Origin: Gonatopus flavifemur
Taxonomy: Eukaryota; Arthropoda; Insecta; Hymenoptera; Dryinidae
Direction: 5' to 3'
Assembly (NCBI GenBank): GCA_018340375.1
Contig: JAFFJZ010000009.1
Coordinates: forward strand, 12,850,501-12,914,500
Length of the DNA stretch: 64,000 nucleotides
Shown here: one piece after another, positions 12,234 through 24,330 of the stretch
How the letters are laid out: each line of letters opens with the position of its first letter
Numbering within the stretch: position 1 is the stretch's first letter
Notes under the pieces: model-generated
The model's database searches: none
The model's input: only the letters and a program-made list of their open reading frames with translations
What the model was told of the DNA's origin: nothing
Position numbers and translations under genes: made by a program

Positions 12234-12654
12234 TGCCCCCAAGCCGGTACCCCGTCTCGCCCCACGGCACAGTTTTCAGGTTAACCTTCAATGCTTTCAT
12301 GAAAGAAATAGTAGTACAACTCCCTATTCCGTATTATTGTAGGCAAGAGAACATACTATTAGAATATGCTAATTGAATACTCGAATATTTCAACACAACT
12401 TTCCTGTCACAACTTTAAAAATGTCAAATATTATGAAAGCACGTTTGAGCACGTTTTGCGCCACTGACAACGAACGCTTGATCCAAGATGGCTGCCGCTC
12501 TGTTTGTAGTCTTGTCCTTCTCCTTCGAGCTAGTTAAAATCATTGCCAACAGAGTACAGCACCTACGGGAGAAGAAAATAGGCCTATCCCGTCTTGCCCC
12601 ACCTTCCCCTACTATTGAGAAAATAGCATTCAATTTCGCTAACAAACGACTGAG

Positions 12655-13611
12655 TAATGGTGAGATATGTTTTCAAAACTTTTGATTTGAGACCGAGAAT
12701 GTTCTTGATTTATCATTTTCATCTTGAGAAATGTGTGAAAATAGGAAGTTTTACTTACAAGAATCTGAATATGTATATTTCTTATTACTTGTTTCCATCT
12801 ACTCGTTTTTATTGCTCAATATGATCACTCTCCCACGTGATTTCAAGCACTGAGCGAGTTATTCTTTCTGTAACTTCAATCGAATTTTTTATAACAAAAA
12901 CATGGATAAAGGCAATGGAATCTCGTGGAAATAGTTGGATATTCGAATTCTCCGACCCGAAAAAACATCTCAAGTTGAAAAAGTGAGTGAGTACAATCTT
13001 TCCTACGGGTCCTGATAGTCACCCGGTGAGAGACGCATGATCGTGATAGATTTCCGTTGCGCGCTAATAAATGAATGTGATAAATGTATTTTGCAAACTA
13101 ATAATCCAATCGATTTGGAACTCTCCAAAAAGTTTGTCCATACCTTAGCGAACAACTTTGTCGCTGGAAGTTTCTTGTAGCTCATACTTCCCCCGACACT
13201 TTTTTAATGCAGAGCATAAAACACGTGATTTTTACTTCGGATAAGAAATTAATTAATTTATAATTGATTTTTACAAATTTTTCCGACATTGTCGTCTTCG
13301 GTGGAGTCTCACAAATCAGATTCCGTGAGTTTTATTCCGATTCACCGAAAAATGAATGAGATCCAACGAGTTTGATGTTGGAAAACATCGATTTTTGGTA
13401 TGAAAAAATGTGTAGTTTTTATTTTTCTTCTCTAAAACTATTCATCCTAGAAAAAATGGTAGAGGGACACTGACCTTGGTTTTTCAAGCTTTGTGACCTA
13501 GTATTTTTAAATTTTCACAAATCCGACTTTTTTCGACCTCCGACGGGACCGTTTGGATCAAATTTATGATGCTTTCCGAGCGCTAAGCGAGTTATTCTTC
13601 CCGGCACCTCA
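12655..13611. repeat. Right arm of the foldback
   Basis: Inverse copy of 6541-7500. Similarity ends at 12655 on the loop side, just beyond the pogo end at 12609, so the pogo element entered the short loop and not the stem. Confidence 0.75.
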
Positions 13612-13824
13612 ATTATATATAATTGAAAAAGGAATTATATATAATTTTGGAACCTTTTCTGCTCGTTTATCAGTTACTTCGTTTTTCGAGTCAGCATTCC
13701 CTATGCTACCACTGTGGCGAAAAGTGAGGTGGATTTTTAATTTCAACTTCGCGGGCTTGACATTTCAGGCTCGTTCTTTTTTTCTCAAATTGGCAGGACT
13801 GTTAATGACATCCGTGCCAAATTT

Positions 13825-16195
13825 TCATGTCAATGTGATTATCAGTAATACATTTACGCTTGTGTTTACCATACGCCCAAGAGTGCATTTTCCGCTTTTT
13901 ACAATGTCTGATTCAATTGAGCAGAGAAGTGCAATCAAATTTTGTTTTCGGAATGAAATTTCGGCTGCGGAAACTTTGAGGATGTTGCGAAAGGCCTTAG
14001 GTGATTCTACCATGTCGTCAGCGTATAGAAGCATTAATATGTCTGTCAGACCGTTTAAGTTCAACCCTACGCAGTCTCTTTTTCTGAAATAAGATTCAAC
14101 GTCCGCTAGGAAAAGTGAGAAAAGGATTGGACTCAGGGACTCTCCTTGTAGCACTCCTTCTGTGATGCCAAATGCATCGGAAAGGTTGCCTTTCTGTTTC
14201 ACCTGAGCCTCTGCATTGTCGTATAGATTTTTCAACAATCGAATTATTTTCGCACTCACTCCAGAAAAGTAAAGTTTTCTCCATAAGAGATTATGTTTCA
14301 CAGAATCGAAAGCTTTTTTGAAGTCTACGATTAAGGCATACACTACTCTACCCTGAAGTCTTAATTGTAACTGGATTACCGCAGAGAGAGTGAACAGGTT
14401 GTCCTCGCAGCCTCTTCCTGGTCTGGAACCTGATTGGCATTCCGGAATGATTCCTAGATTTTCTGACCATAATGTCAATCTGTCTCCCAGCATATTTGTG
14501 GAAATTTTTGTGATTGTACAAATTAGTGCAATACCGCGGAAATTATCTGGATTTTTATGGTGTCCTTTTTTGTGCAGCATGGAGAGAACCGATTTGCACC
14601 AGATACTAGGCAGGGTTTCAGTACTGAGGATCTTATTAAATAGTGTTAGAAGGTACAATTGCCAGTTACCAGGCAGCGCTTTATAGCATTCGTTCGGGAT
14701 CATATCTATTCCTGGTGTTTTGGCATTTTTCAATTTTGTTGAAGTTTTTTGCGGTTCTATAAGAGAAAATTCCTTGTCTAAGTAGGGGTGTTCTACGTCA
14801 AAGAAAGTGATGTTGTCTATAATTCGAGATGGATAGATCGTATTGAAATAGTTCGACCATTCCGACATGCTAATTTCAAACGGTTGTTTCAGCCGCGGTC
14901 TAAATGCCCTGATGGCTTTCCAAAAATCAGGCGCGTTTGTGGTGTTTGCTAGGTGATTTTCACATACCCTTAAAAATTGCTCCTTTTCACTGTCTGTTGT
15001 TTTCTTATATTTTGTTTTAGCTATTAGCAGTCTGTTAACCTCTAGTGCCTCTAAGAAGTGGTGTTTCTCACAAAGCCTCAAGGCGACTTTGTAATCGTGT
15101 TTAGCACTTCGGCAGTCCACATCGAACCAAGCAGCTGTGTGTTGTGGTGTTCTGAACGGTCTGGTCTCCTTCATTAATCCTAATGCTTGACTAGCATCCA
15201 AGATGGTGCAGGTTGAATTATTTGCAAGTTCTTCGACATTACATACAGTAAAATTTTCTTGAATTTGTTTGGAATACAAAAGGTGAGAAGTGTAAGACTC
15301 CTGGAGATCAGGATTCCATTTTATGTAGGTATATTTGTTATTGGAATTAATTTCTGTGTTATGCTGAGAGTCTCGATCTCCAGGGTACCTGTTCCCAATT
15401 CTGAGGCTAGTCGTCACAGGAAAATGAAATGAGTTGACCGGCCAGTGATTAATCTTCATATCTACAATAATGTGCAAGTTTTCTAATTTAACCCACATCA
15501 AATCAATTATGCTGCCCCCTCTAAAGTTTCTGAAAGTAAGTTCAGGAGGGAAGTCGCTTTGTGTTCTACCATTTGAAACCGCGGAACCATTTTCTTCCAT
15601 GAAAGGAAGTGACATTTCCCCTCTAGGATTACAAGTCTTATCATAAGATTCTCTAATATATAATAACAAAGTGTCATTAACCAAATCCAGAGGGAGTTCG
15701 TTGCAATTAGAAATCCTTGCATTGAAATCTCCTCCCAACAGAAAAATATCGTTAGGAAAAGTGCCAAGAAGGTCAAGTACAATGGGTTGCAGTAACTCAA
15801 GAGCGTAATGAATTGAAAGTGTTGGTTTGACATAAATAATGCAAAAAATTATATTCGTATTGTTGGATTTGATACGAGCAATGATCCACCAAGGACTGAC
15901 ATTTAGAATAATTGGATCTGGTAGGGTTTTCGAAACCAGTAAGAGTAACCCACCACTTGGCCTACCATGGCATTTCTCCTTCATAGCACTTGCCCAGATA
16001 GAATGAAATTTGTTCGTGACACTATTTTTCAGCGGTAGGGTGTAGTTGTCCATGTTTCCGTGAGCCCAATGACTTCAGATCCATAAAGTTCGATGATATT
16101 TTCTATATTCTTGATCCCTTCGCAGTTCCAGATCGTTATCTTGAAGTCCGAGGATGAATCCGGCGAGTTATTCCTGGCTAAGTCTAGAGGTCTAT
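13825..16195 (-). pseudogene. LINE ORF2, endonuclease plus reverse transcriptase, frameshifted
   Basis: The endonuclease N-terminus (ITIWNCEGIKN, IGLTETW) is encoded at about 16160-16050 in one frame. The 742-residue frame from 16053 carries on with GGDFNARISN, NFRGGSIIDLMW, then the RT: KNAKTPGIDMIPNECYK, FRGIALICT, DFKKAFDSVKHNLLW (motif A), EGVLQGESLSPILF (motif B) and LLYADDMV (motif C). The sequence after YADD stops resembling the family, which suggests another indel near 14000. All catalytic aspartates of the RT are present. Confidence 0.85.
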
Positions 16196-17355
16196 TGGAT
16201 GGTGACGGTTTTTTGTTTCTTTCTGTTTATCTTCGTTTTTTGGATTTGGAGATTTGTTTTTTGAGTTTGTAGGTGTTGTTATCCTCGTTTCTTGGGTGTT
16301 GTCTATTCGTGTGTTTTTTTTGCGCTCATTGGAATATATTTTATTGTTCTCTTTGATCGGGAGGAATTTTTTATTTCTCTCATTCCATATGTTCATTTGA
16401 CCGTTTATCACAACTTTATGTGAGAATGCTTTGGCTGTACCTCCATTTTTTACGGTTTCTCTTGCCAATTTTCGACCTTCGTAAGCCACGTATCTTTGTT
16501 TCTCCGTAAGATCATTTTCTATATAAATACTCTGATTCTGTAATATCTGGTTTTTCAAAGACATAATTTTAGTTTTTATTTTCAAGGACGAGAACGTAAC
16601 AGAGATTTTCCTTTCTTCTTCATTGAAGATCCAGGCTTCTTCTGTTGCTGAATCAATCCTAAATTTCTCCTGAAAGAATTGATTTAGATCTTTGAGATCG
16701 ATGGCATTGGTCTGGAAACCAGTCACGATAATAGCATTGTGTCTTCTCAGTGCTCTGTCGTGTCTTTTGATTAGTGCATCTCTTTTGTTTTCACGTTCAA
16801 GGAGTTCTTCATTGGCTTTGCGTAATTTTATATTTTCTAGTCCAAGTAACTGCAATCTATTTCCAATTTCCTCGCGCATCTGTTCGTATTCTTCACGTAA
16901 TTTTTTCATGTCATCTTCTCTTTTTTCGTCAGATGTATCAAGACGCTTCAAAATGAGGTCTAGTTTGGCTTCCATGTTCTTTGTGTAAGCAGGGATCGGG
17001 GTAGAGGAAGACAGAAGTTTCATCTTTCCACTGCAAGCTTCGTTTAAATGATTGATGAACCAAATGCTGTTGTATTTGCATCTGGAGGGTATAAAATTTC
17101 ATCGGACATAGAGAGAGATGTGTTTTGATTCCGCTTCCTTTTCTGTACAAGGTGATTCGTGATGTTTCCGTCACTATGCGATCTATCTCTCACCCATGTC
17201 ATCGCTTTCAGCGGCCTTCCTCGTGAGATTACCTGGCAGTTGTCGTTCGATGTTTTGAAAGTACCATCATAATCGCCTTGAGATGCGCATGTATTGAGAA
17301 TGCCGGCTTGTCTTGGTGTGTTCAGATTTGACGAGCTTGCTTTAGCCCTCGACAT
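16184..17355 (-). pseudogene. LINE ORF1, coiled-coil RNA-binding protein, frameshifted
   Basis: The first part (17355-17044) is a basic, Ser/Asn-rich leader. The second (17023-16184) opens in another frame and has a long heptad-rich coiled coil (MEAKLDLILKRLDTSDEKRE onward, about residues 15-95). A globular part follows with NAIIVTGF and IYIENDLTEKQRYVAYEGRK, and then a Lys/Asn-rich tail. This matches L1-type ORF1 proteins, which coat LINE RNA as trimers. The frame changes between 17044 and 17023, so at least one indel separates the parts. Confidence 0.7.
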
Positions 17356-17450
17356 TAACGGTGGGTTATCAAATTATATCGATAAACTGACCACTACTGA
17401 CACCTCTTGAAGACACACGACATTGCTCCAGTCGATCAATTGGGCACTTT

Positions 17451-18142
17451 TCTAAGAGTAAGATATGGAGTACTTTATTCCCTCGTGATAGTTCCACTTT
17501 TTAAAATCACTTTTTACACAGTCACAACAAGTACAAGTATTAATACACGGATACAAAACTAGAAAAAGCACCCGAAAAAACAGAACATACTGTATGAAAA
17601 CCAATGATTGAGAGAAAAATCGATAAATACTGAGGACCTTGATGAACACGTCTTTCTGTATCGAGCTACCGTGGCTCCCCCCAATTTTCAGTATTATATA
17701 CAGGACAGCAAACAAATTTCGCTGGGATAGCGAACATTTTTTGCTGCCACAGCTAAAAATTCGCTGTCGCAGGTAACAAGATTGCTGGAACAGCGAATAG
17801 TTTGCTGTCACAGCAAAAAATTTGCTGCTCTGGCAAAAGGAACCCAGCAAGAGTAGATTTCGCTGCCACAGCGAATTCCTTTTTCTCCGTGTTTTGTCCA
17901 CGTTCCCTCCACGCAGATGCGACGTGAAAACGGTAGGTGTGCTGGTAGGGTAGTGCACTTCTCCTAGATATAGTGTACTTATTAAACTACAAGTCCATAA
18001 GATTTGAACGGAAAAGAGAGCGGATTTCGAATATTGCTCACTGTTTGATCGTAGCACCTGTAGCAGAGCAATTCGTCGCACACCACAATTATACACTCTC
18101 ATTACACGGCAATTAGAGGGTGGGGATCGAAGATATCTCATA
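17451..18142. repeat. Non-coding, with degenerate CACAGC/GCTGTG-rich repeats
   Basis: Between about 17690 and 17890 the words TTCGCTG, CACAGCGAA and GCTGCCACAG recur every 25-35 bases in both orientations. A similar patch occurs at 53225-53395. A long minus-strand open frame (17452-18207) covers the patch, but its translation is Cys/Ser-rich low-complexity sequence and I regard it as spurious. Confidence 0.5.
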
Positions 18143-19282
18143 TAGTGCTTCCGCGAGGTTCGAGAAATTATTGATCTTGTCTTGTCTTGTCTTGGAAATC
18201 GAGACAATGACGAGACGAGATGCGTGGAATAGCATTCAAGACAAGAACAATATCAGGGTGGTGACAGAAATCCCCTCAAAAAATTCCCTGAGAATTCCCT
18301 GATTTCCTGGTATAATCTTTGTAAATTTCCCTGAGATTTGCAAATTTATTTATTTCGATGAAAAACAACCTACACAGCACAAAATATTTTATATATCTAT
18401 AAAATATGTACACTCTATTACTTACATGTATATTATATGTATAAAATATTTGAATATAAAAACATATAGTATAGATATGCATGAGATATATACTGCTGTT
18501 CAGAAATCTATGAACCCTTTATAAAAGATATTGATATCGTGCAATCAGCATGCCATCAAGCACATACAGAATATAAAAACATTATCATTCAGTAGATAAA
18601 TTCTTTATTATTCAATAACATCTTTTGCATTCATTCATATTTATTAACATTCATCAATATTTATTTTCAAATATAACAAATCAGATTCTCATACAACCTA
18701 TGTATCTAAAATCACAGGAATCTTTATATTATATAAGAGAATGGAATAAATTACATTTTATTCCTTCCTCATCTCTGTAGCTTGAATTAAATCAGTTTTT
18801 AATTCATATTGACTCTGGATGAATAAAAAAAAACTAAAATAATAAAGTGAGATTTTCAAGATCAGGTCTTCAATATACGAGTCTTGTCATCTATTGCATC
18901 TGCTCCATTTTGAGCATTCTGAAGGATCATTTCAATATAAAATCATAATGGAAGTAAAGTGGCTCGAACAAATCTATAAAAATCGTTATGTGAAAACTAT
19001 GTATGATGATTATGAATAAAAAAACTATATTCCGTTATGAAAATCTTGTTTTCGCTTGAATTTCTATTTTAAAAATTCAAAATGATTATTTTGAACATGA
19101 AATAGGAGGGGGCCCTCAACAGCAGGGGGCCCCAAGCACTTACTTGTGAAGCTTTTGCATAAAGACGGCACTGGATGGACTGAATAATTGAGGCGCCATT
19201 TATTTGTGGGAAGAATGATCATTTTTCAGCGGTGAATTGCCTCAACATATTTTCAACAAAATTTACGCTATTTATTGACATA

Positions 19283-19521
19283 CACAGAGGAAAAAATCAT
19301 TGTGACAAAAGAATATTGCATCCAATGGTGTCTAAAGAATATTTCTTTGAACCAACTAAATATTATTCAAATGAATGAAATGGTTTCTGATCGTATGAAG
19401 TGATTTCTTCAAGTCGAGACCCATTGCATTCATTTGGATAATATTTAATTGGTGCAAAGAAATATTCTTTAGACACCATTGGATGCAATATTTTCTTGCC
19501 ACAATGATTTTTCCCTCTGTG
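19283..19521. mobile_element. MITE, CAC-type ends, TA duplication
   Basis: Palindromic element with ends CACAGAGGAAAAAATCATTG and the inverse CAATGATTTTTCCCTCTGTG. TA flanks both sides (19281-19282 and 19522-19523). The arms stay paired through the ATTGCATCCAATGGTGTCTA block. Confidence 0.85.
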
Positions 19522-19948
19522 TAATTATCAAATTAATCATGTAGCATAGACATATTCAATACTCCTCAAGAGTATCCCATAGATCCTACAGTTACTAGAT
19601 CTCTCCACTCAAAATACTCGAAGATAATTGAATCAAATGGGAAAAATCAACCAGCCAGGCCTTCAAAAGGCCGTATCAAAAGAAGATCTGTCTTCAGTAT
19701 TTTGGGTACACGGAAGAAATTATGTAGTAAATATTGACATATTTATATTACAGCCGTGAGATATGCCTTTATAGTGGCGGAAAAAACCATGAGTATACGA
19801 CCGATTACCACAACTCTTATTGAGTTCAACATACGGAGTAATAAGGAAATGCAGAATTATAGTTTCTATCGTCATAATTAGGTATAATCCCACATGTACG
19901 ATACTTTGTCTAGTAATCTTGAATATCAAATTTTCTCTGTGTAGAGAG

Positions 19949-20104
19949 CAGAGCTGCCGGATGGGCAGAATTGTTGAGGGGGATAGTACCCCTGCCATCG
20001 TTCATGTGCATACTCACATCTCCTATACATATACGTAACTCATATACACGAGACGATAGTGGGGGTACACTTCCTCTCAACATACTGCCCGTCTGGCAGC
20101 TCTG
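19949..20104. mobile_element. hAT-type MITE with 8-bp target duplication
   Basis: Ends are CAGAGCTGCCGGATGGGCAG and the inverse CTGCCCGTCTGGCAGCTCTG. They are flanked by GTAGAGAG (19941-19948) and GTAGAGAT (20105-20112), an 8-bp duplication with one mismatch. CAG-starting ends and 8-bp duplications are hAT features. The inner part is also paired (GGGGATAGTACCCC against GGGGGTACAC). Confidence 0.8.
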
Positions 20105-20215
20105 GTAGAGATACAGTAACTCTACACTGTTAAAAAAGTTATTGAATTTAATATGAAATTTCTTATAGAATGTCATATTTTCCATATTAAATTTGATAAT
20201 TGTTCTTAAATTTAA

Positions 20216-21074
20216 GGGGTTATATACAGTCAGGAGGCACAAAAAAGCGATTTTGAAAGAATTTGTCCTAAGAAGACAGTTAAGTTAATGAATGTGAAAG
20301 TTTGTGCACATATTATGGTAACTTTTGACTGTATTTTAACATTTTTTATTTGTGAAAATAATCATTTTAAGAGCGATTATAGATGATCTCCAGGAACGCC
20401 TCTCAAAAAAGGTGCCTTGCGATGACCACGATATCTCGGGACTGGATTTTTTATATTAAAAAACCCGAACGGATTTCGTTGAAGTAATGTATAATCTAGT
20501 GATTGATCAAAGGAGTACGCGAAATAAAATTTTTCGACGAAATGGTGGCTTCTCAAAGAAAAAACATCGATTTTTCACAAAATTTTTGCCTTAAATTGTT
20601 CAGAAAAAAAAATATTCATCGGTAAGAAAAAACCTTCGATTGATCAATGAAAAATATACTCAAAAAGCTTATGTTAAAATTCGAGACTGATCGGTTCAGC
20701 CGTTTCCGGGAAATCTTGGTCACCGACTTTCAAACCACAGTTTTGAGAAAAATGCGTCCAAACCACAAGAAAATAGAAACATTCAATAAACGTTTGTTCA
20801 GCATCAAATGAAACTATGGATATTTGAAGGTTCATGACATGTTCATTCAATGTGAATCATTAAACCTCAACGTAGAATTCAGCTATTCGATTTTTGTTCT
20901 CTTAGGGAAAATTTGAAGCCCGTTCCACGTGGTAGACAATTTTTTACGAATGTGCATGTAACTGCGGATATATTTGTGGAATTTCTCGTGTGTGTACTTG
21001 AATATATGTACATTACAAAAGTTAAATGGAGAAAAAAAATCGATTTTTAAAAAATTCTAACTGTATACAACCCC
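20216..21074. mobile_element. Non-autonomous element with GGGGTTATATACAGT ends
   Basis: Terminal inverted repeats GGGGTTATATACAGT (20216) and ACTGTATACAACCCC (ending 21074) enclose about 860 bases without an ORF. The left flank ends in TTAA and the right flank starts TGAA, so the duplication is not clear. The end sequence suggests a Tc1/mariner-like MITE. Confidence 0.6.
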
Positions 21075-21672
21075 TGAACATTAGTGAATTTAACAAATAT
21101 GTTATTCAAATTAAAAAAAAATTCTCAACATTGAGGAGAAGATCTTTGAAATTAAAAATTATATCATTGGATTGAATATTTTATTATGAAATTTAATGAA
21201 CTGTTTATGAAAAAAATTTCATAATATGCTTTATGAAGTTTTTTCATGTCTTTTCTAATAATGTAGGGTCTACGGAATGCCCTTAAGCAGATATTAAATA
21301 ATTAACAAACAGAATGTGTAATAAAGAAGTCTAAGTATGATATTTGAAACAAAATATCAGAAAATTTTATTCAGTGGGCATTAATTGCAGTTCGGAATAT
21401 TTTTCCCTGAGATTTCTGTATTATTTACAAATTTCCCTGAGAATTCCCTGAGTTCCCCAGAAAAATTTTTTTCCCTGAGAATCCCCTGATTTCCCTGATT
21501 TCCCTGAAAAATTATTGCAGTGTTGGTTATGAACTTTGTATATCTATATATACTGTATATTCAGATATACAAACAATGTTGAATAACAGAGACGTAGTAT
21601 AGATAGACCAAGCCCGTATATGGCGGGAGTTGAGGAAAGACAGAAACAGAAACTCTTCCAACCGTATTACGA

Positions 21673-23291
21673 CCCTCCGTTACTCGCGTGCCTCTGCCGG
21701 ACATCGTTCCTCGCGCCGCGGCGATCCGCCGCAATGTTAATTTTTTCGCAGCGTTGCCAAACGTATTGCAAATTATGGCGCCATTTTCAAATGTAGAATC
21801 TTCATTTATCACTGTACCCATTATATCTAGATGAATGAATTTGGAGAACCCATTTAATAAATATAATGATCACAAATTTTCATATTCAGCAATTTAACAT
21901 GTACAAAATATCTAAATTGTCCATAAACATGTATATCATGAGTCGTTCAATGGATTCCCATACCGCACAAGTCTTCGCAGAGCTGCCGTTATTCATCATG
22001 AATATTTTGAATTCAAAATGAACTCCTAATGAATGACTTAATGTTGAAAAAAAACTCATAACAACACTTCATAATGAATTCTTCGGGCATTCAGTACGTT
22101 TTCATTTTTAATTTCATTGAATTCATTATCAATCGCATAACGGGGAATCTTCTAGAGGTCTTAGAGAAGTTCCTATGAATTCAAATTGAGCATTTGTGCT
22201 GGCTGTGTTATTAATATTCTGATGAAGATTGAAAATGAATAAATTTTATTTGATTGAAATGGATATGATGATGATTTTACAGAACATGAAATATTCATGC
22301 ACATACGTTTTTTTAAAAGAAATGATGTAAGAAGTTTTCCAGTACAAGTTTAACAGAGGTTTCAGTAATGAATATACTAATACATATTTTTCAATTCGAA
22401 ACAAAAAAATGTTCACTGGATTAGAAGGAATTTTATCTTAAAAAAAAAAATTGCAAGTTTTATTCTCAATATTGGTCGTTCGATTTTCAGAAAAAAAATA
22501 TTCTGCACTATGTGAAGTTTTTTCAAACTCAATCAACCCATATCTTTGGCGTAAGTTTTAAATTATTCTATCTCAATAACTATAATATCACAATATAATT
22601 ATAATACCACAATATCACAAATTCTTCGCAGTCTTTTAATAATAGTACATTCAAACTTGTTATAATTTTTTATAATTATTGAAAACAGAAACCCATACAA
22701 ATCTACGTACGTTTGAGAGAGATTTTATTATTCTTGAAAAAAATGTGGGAATTTTGCTTTTCCTTTTCCGATTTGCAAAAGAATATTTTTCATCATTTAA
22801 AGATATTTAGAACTTGATATTCGAAGGTTCTTGAATGTAAAGCTCCATATTATCACATGTTGATGATCATAATATCACAAACTTCCATAATGAAAATTAC
22901 GAGACTTATTAAAATTTCACTATAACTATAATAGTTTCATATAACTATAAAACCTTGTATATGGAACACATAACTTCTTTCATCTGCTCGCCATGATTTT
23001 TCTGACAGCTGATCAATTGAATACGAAGTATGGCAACGTCGCATAGGAGAAACACTACCGTATCTGCACGCACTGTGAGCGGCGCGCCGCTTTTTCTAAT
23101 TACCTCAACATTAAAATTAAAATTTCTCGTACTTGAATGTAATAAATATGATTAAAACCCTTACTGTTGTGTACTAGAGACTATCAACTGAGAATTCCTT
23201 GATCAGCGTTAACCTATTTTCGATGGTTGAATATGCACAAGGATTTAAAACGAAAAGCCGGCGTCGCGCTCATAGCGCGAGTAACGGAGGG
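21673..23291. mobile_element. piggyBac-like non-autonomous element
   Basis: 16-bp terminal inverted repeats CCCTCCGTTACTCGCG (21673) and CGCGAGTAACGGAGGG (ending 23291). The right flank is TTAA. The left flank reads TTACGA, a decayed TTAA. The other palindrome arm preserves the empty site (TATTTTAAAATA near 36331-36342) with a single TTAA. TTAA duplications with CCC-starting ends are diagnostic of piggyBac-type elements. The interior is AT-rich and non-coding. Confidence 0.75.
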
Positions 23292-24197
23292 TTAAAATAG
23301 GCGGGAGAGTTTCTACCCTCTCAGACTGGAAAACGATAGTAAATAAACAGAGCTGATATGTTTGTTTTGCAAGACTAGACTACTGCCACGACAGCCGTCA
23401 CTATATAGTACGACCACGAGTGCTTTCAGATTGGACTCGCAAACGTTACGAACACAAGGAAAATTTGATAGGGGGTCTTTTTGCCGAATAAACTTAATTC
23501 GACAATCGCTAGTCATTTCTAGAGATCACTACGAAATCTCCCAGTGATTTCTAGAGGTGACTATCGATTGTCAAATCACAGTGTATTCGGCGAAAAACGT
23601 TTTCGGCGAAACGACCCCCTACCGAAAGATTCCTTGGGTCTCGAATGGGATTGCCTAAGAACCCGCATGAGAATGAGTGGGTACCCACGGAGAAAGATGC
23701 AGCTCGGAAGGATAGTAATCTCGAATAGAAGATTGGAGAATATTTCTTGAAATCTGAAACTTTCTCTCAAGTTCGTAATGAACATGAAACGGTTCAGATT
23801 TCTGTCGAATGTTGCTCGAAAAACAATGAAAAATTATCAATACTTAACAAATCATGAAGACAAATATGGAGTTTCCAAAATTCGCGCATGAAATTTTACA
23901 AAGTGAATGACAAAATTCTGTAATTTGAGAATAAGATTTCAAAATTTTGTTACTTACTTTGTAAAATTTCATGCGGGACTTTTGGAAACTTCATATTTGT
24001 TTTTATGATTTGTTAAGTATTGATAATTTTTCATTGTTTTCCGAGCAATATTCAAGAGAAATCTGAACCATTTTATGTTTAATACGAACTTAAGAAAAAT
24101 TCTTAGATTTCAAGAAATATTCTCCAATTTTCTATTAAAGATTACCATCCTTCCGAGCTGCATTTTTCTCCGTGCCCATGGGTTCCCAGGCCCCGTG
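23292..24197. repeat. Inner left arm of the composite palindrome
   Basis: Inverse copy of 35437-36340. It includes a small MITE present in both arms, so that MITE predates palindrome formation or was copied with it. Shared frames (23544-23750 plus and 35877-36083 minus) are by-products of the repeat. Confidence 0.8.
23471..23619. mobile_element. Small palindromic MITE, GGGGGTC ends, copy 1
   Basis: Ends GGGGGTCTTTTTGCCGAA and the inverse TTCGGCGAAACGACCCCC, flanked by TA on both sides (23469-23470, 23620-23621). The core CGACAATCGCTAGTCATTTC is repeated in inverse near the right end. Two more copies lie at 29845-29970 and 36008-36157. Confidence 0.8.
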
Positions 24198-24330
24198 TAG
24201 AAATTCCATCAGTAACGCCATAATAATAATCAGGGCCTAACAAGAATTAAATGGTGAATGTGACGCAAAAATCATTACAACCTAATTGGGTATCAACAGG
24301 GCTCCCATCGGGGCCGGAATAATTCCATTT
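24198..24330. repeat. Innermost left arm block (partner 30870-31008)
   Basis: The blocks CCCCGTGTAGAAATT, CAGGGCCTAA and GAATGTGACGCA are repeated in inverse at 30870-31008 (CCACACGGGG, TAGGCCCTAA, TGCGTCACATTC). Similarity fades beyond 24330, where the loop of the composite palindrome begins. Confidence 0.6.

Larger units (their letters stand above)
7808..12609 (-). mobile_element. pogo-type DNA transposon with TA target duplication
   Basis: The terminal inverted repeats read GGGGAAGATGGGACAAGACG at 7808 and its inverse ending CTTGCCCCACCTTCCCC at 12609, flanked on both sides by TA (7806-7807 and 12610-12611). Subterminal copies of the same motif lie near 8000-8032 and 12232-12270. Tc1/mariner/pogo elements insert at TA, and the interior encodes a pogo-like transposase. 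Removing the LINE nested at about 10.19-12.23 kb leaves about 2.75 kb, a normal size for a pogo element. Confidence 0.88.
6541..13611. mobile_element. Foldback element with ~0.96-kb arms, hosting a pogo insertion
   Basis: 6541-7500 is matched in inverse orientation by 12655-13611. The ends read TGAGGTGCCGGGAAGGATAA on the left and the inverse (TTATTCTTCCCGGCACCTCA) on the right. A second internal copy of the ATAACTCGCTCAG motif lies near 7293. Without the pogo element and its LINE the foldback would be about 2.3 kb. No target duplication is obvious, so the exact superfamily is open. Confidence 0.75.
13640..17450 (-). mobile_element. Two-ORF non-LTR retrotransposon
   Basis: On the minus strand an ORF1 (17355-16184) is followed by an endonuclease-RT ORF2 (about 16195-13825), the standard two-ORF LINE layout. 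The 5' end lies near 17400-17450. The 3' end cannot be placed precisely; it abuts the right arm of the foldback at 13611. The clade is uncertain: L1-like or CR1-like by ORF1 type. Frameshifts in both ORFs show it is inactive. Confidence 0.8.
18251..21516. mobile_element. 3.2-kb insertion bounded by TTCCCTGA clusters
   Basis: Both ends carry clusters of TTCCCTGA in the same orientation (18281-18345 and 21402-21512). The left end begins CAGGGTGGTGACAGAAAT at 18254, which resembles a hAT terminus, but I cannot find the matching right terminus. The other palindrome arm has an unrelated 118 bases here, so this side gained the segment and lost a little sequence. It contains three MITEs and no gene. 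Confidence 0.45.

Noticed and set aside
13553..14092. 179-codon plus-strand open frame
   Set aside because: It runs antisense to the LINE RT and into the foldback arm; no family resemblance.
17452..18207. 251-codon minus-strand open frame
   Set aside because: It covers a CACAGC-rich repeat patch and crosses the edge of the composite palindrome; the translation is low-complexity without any domain.
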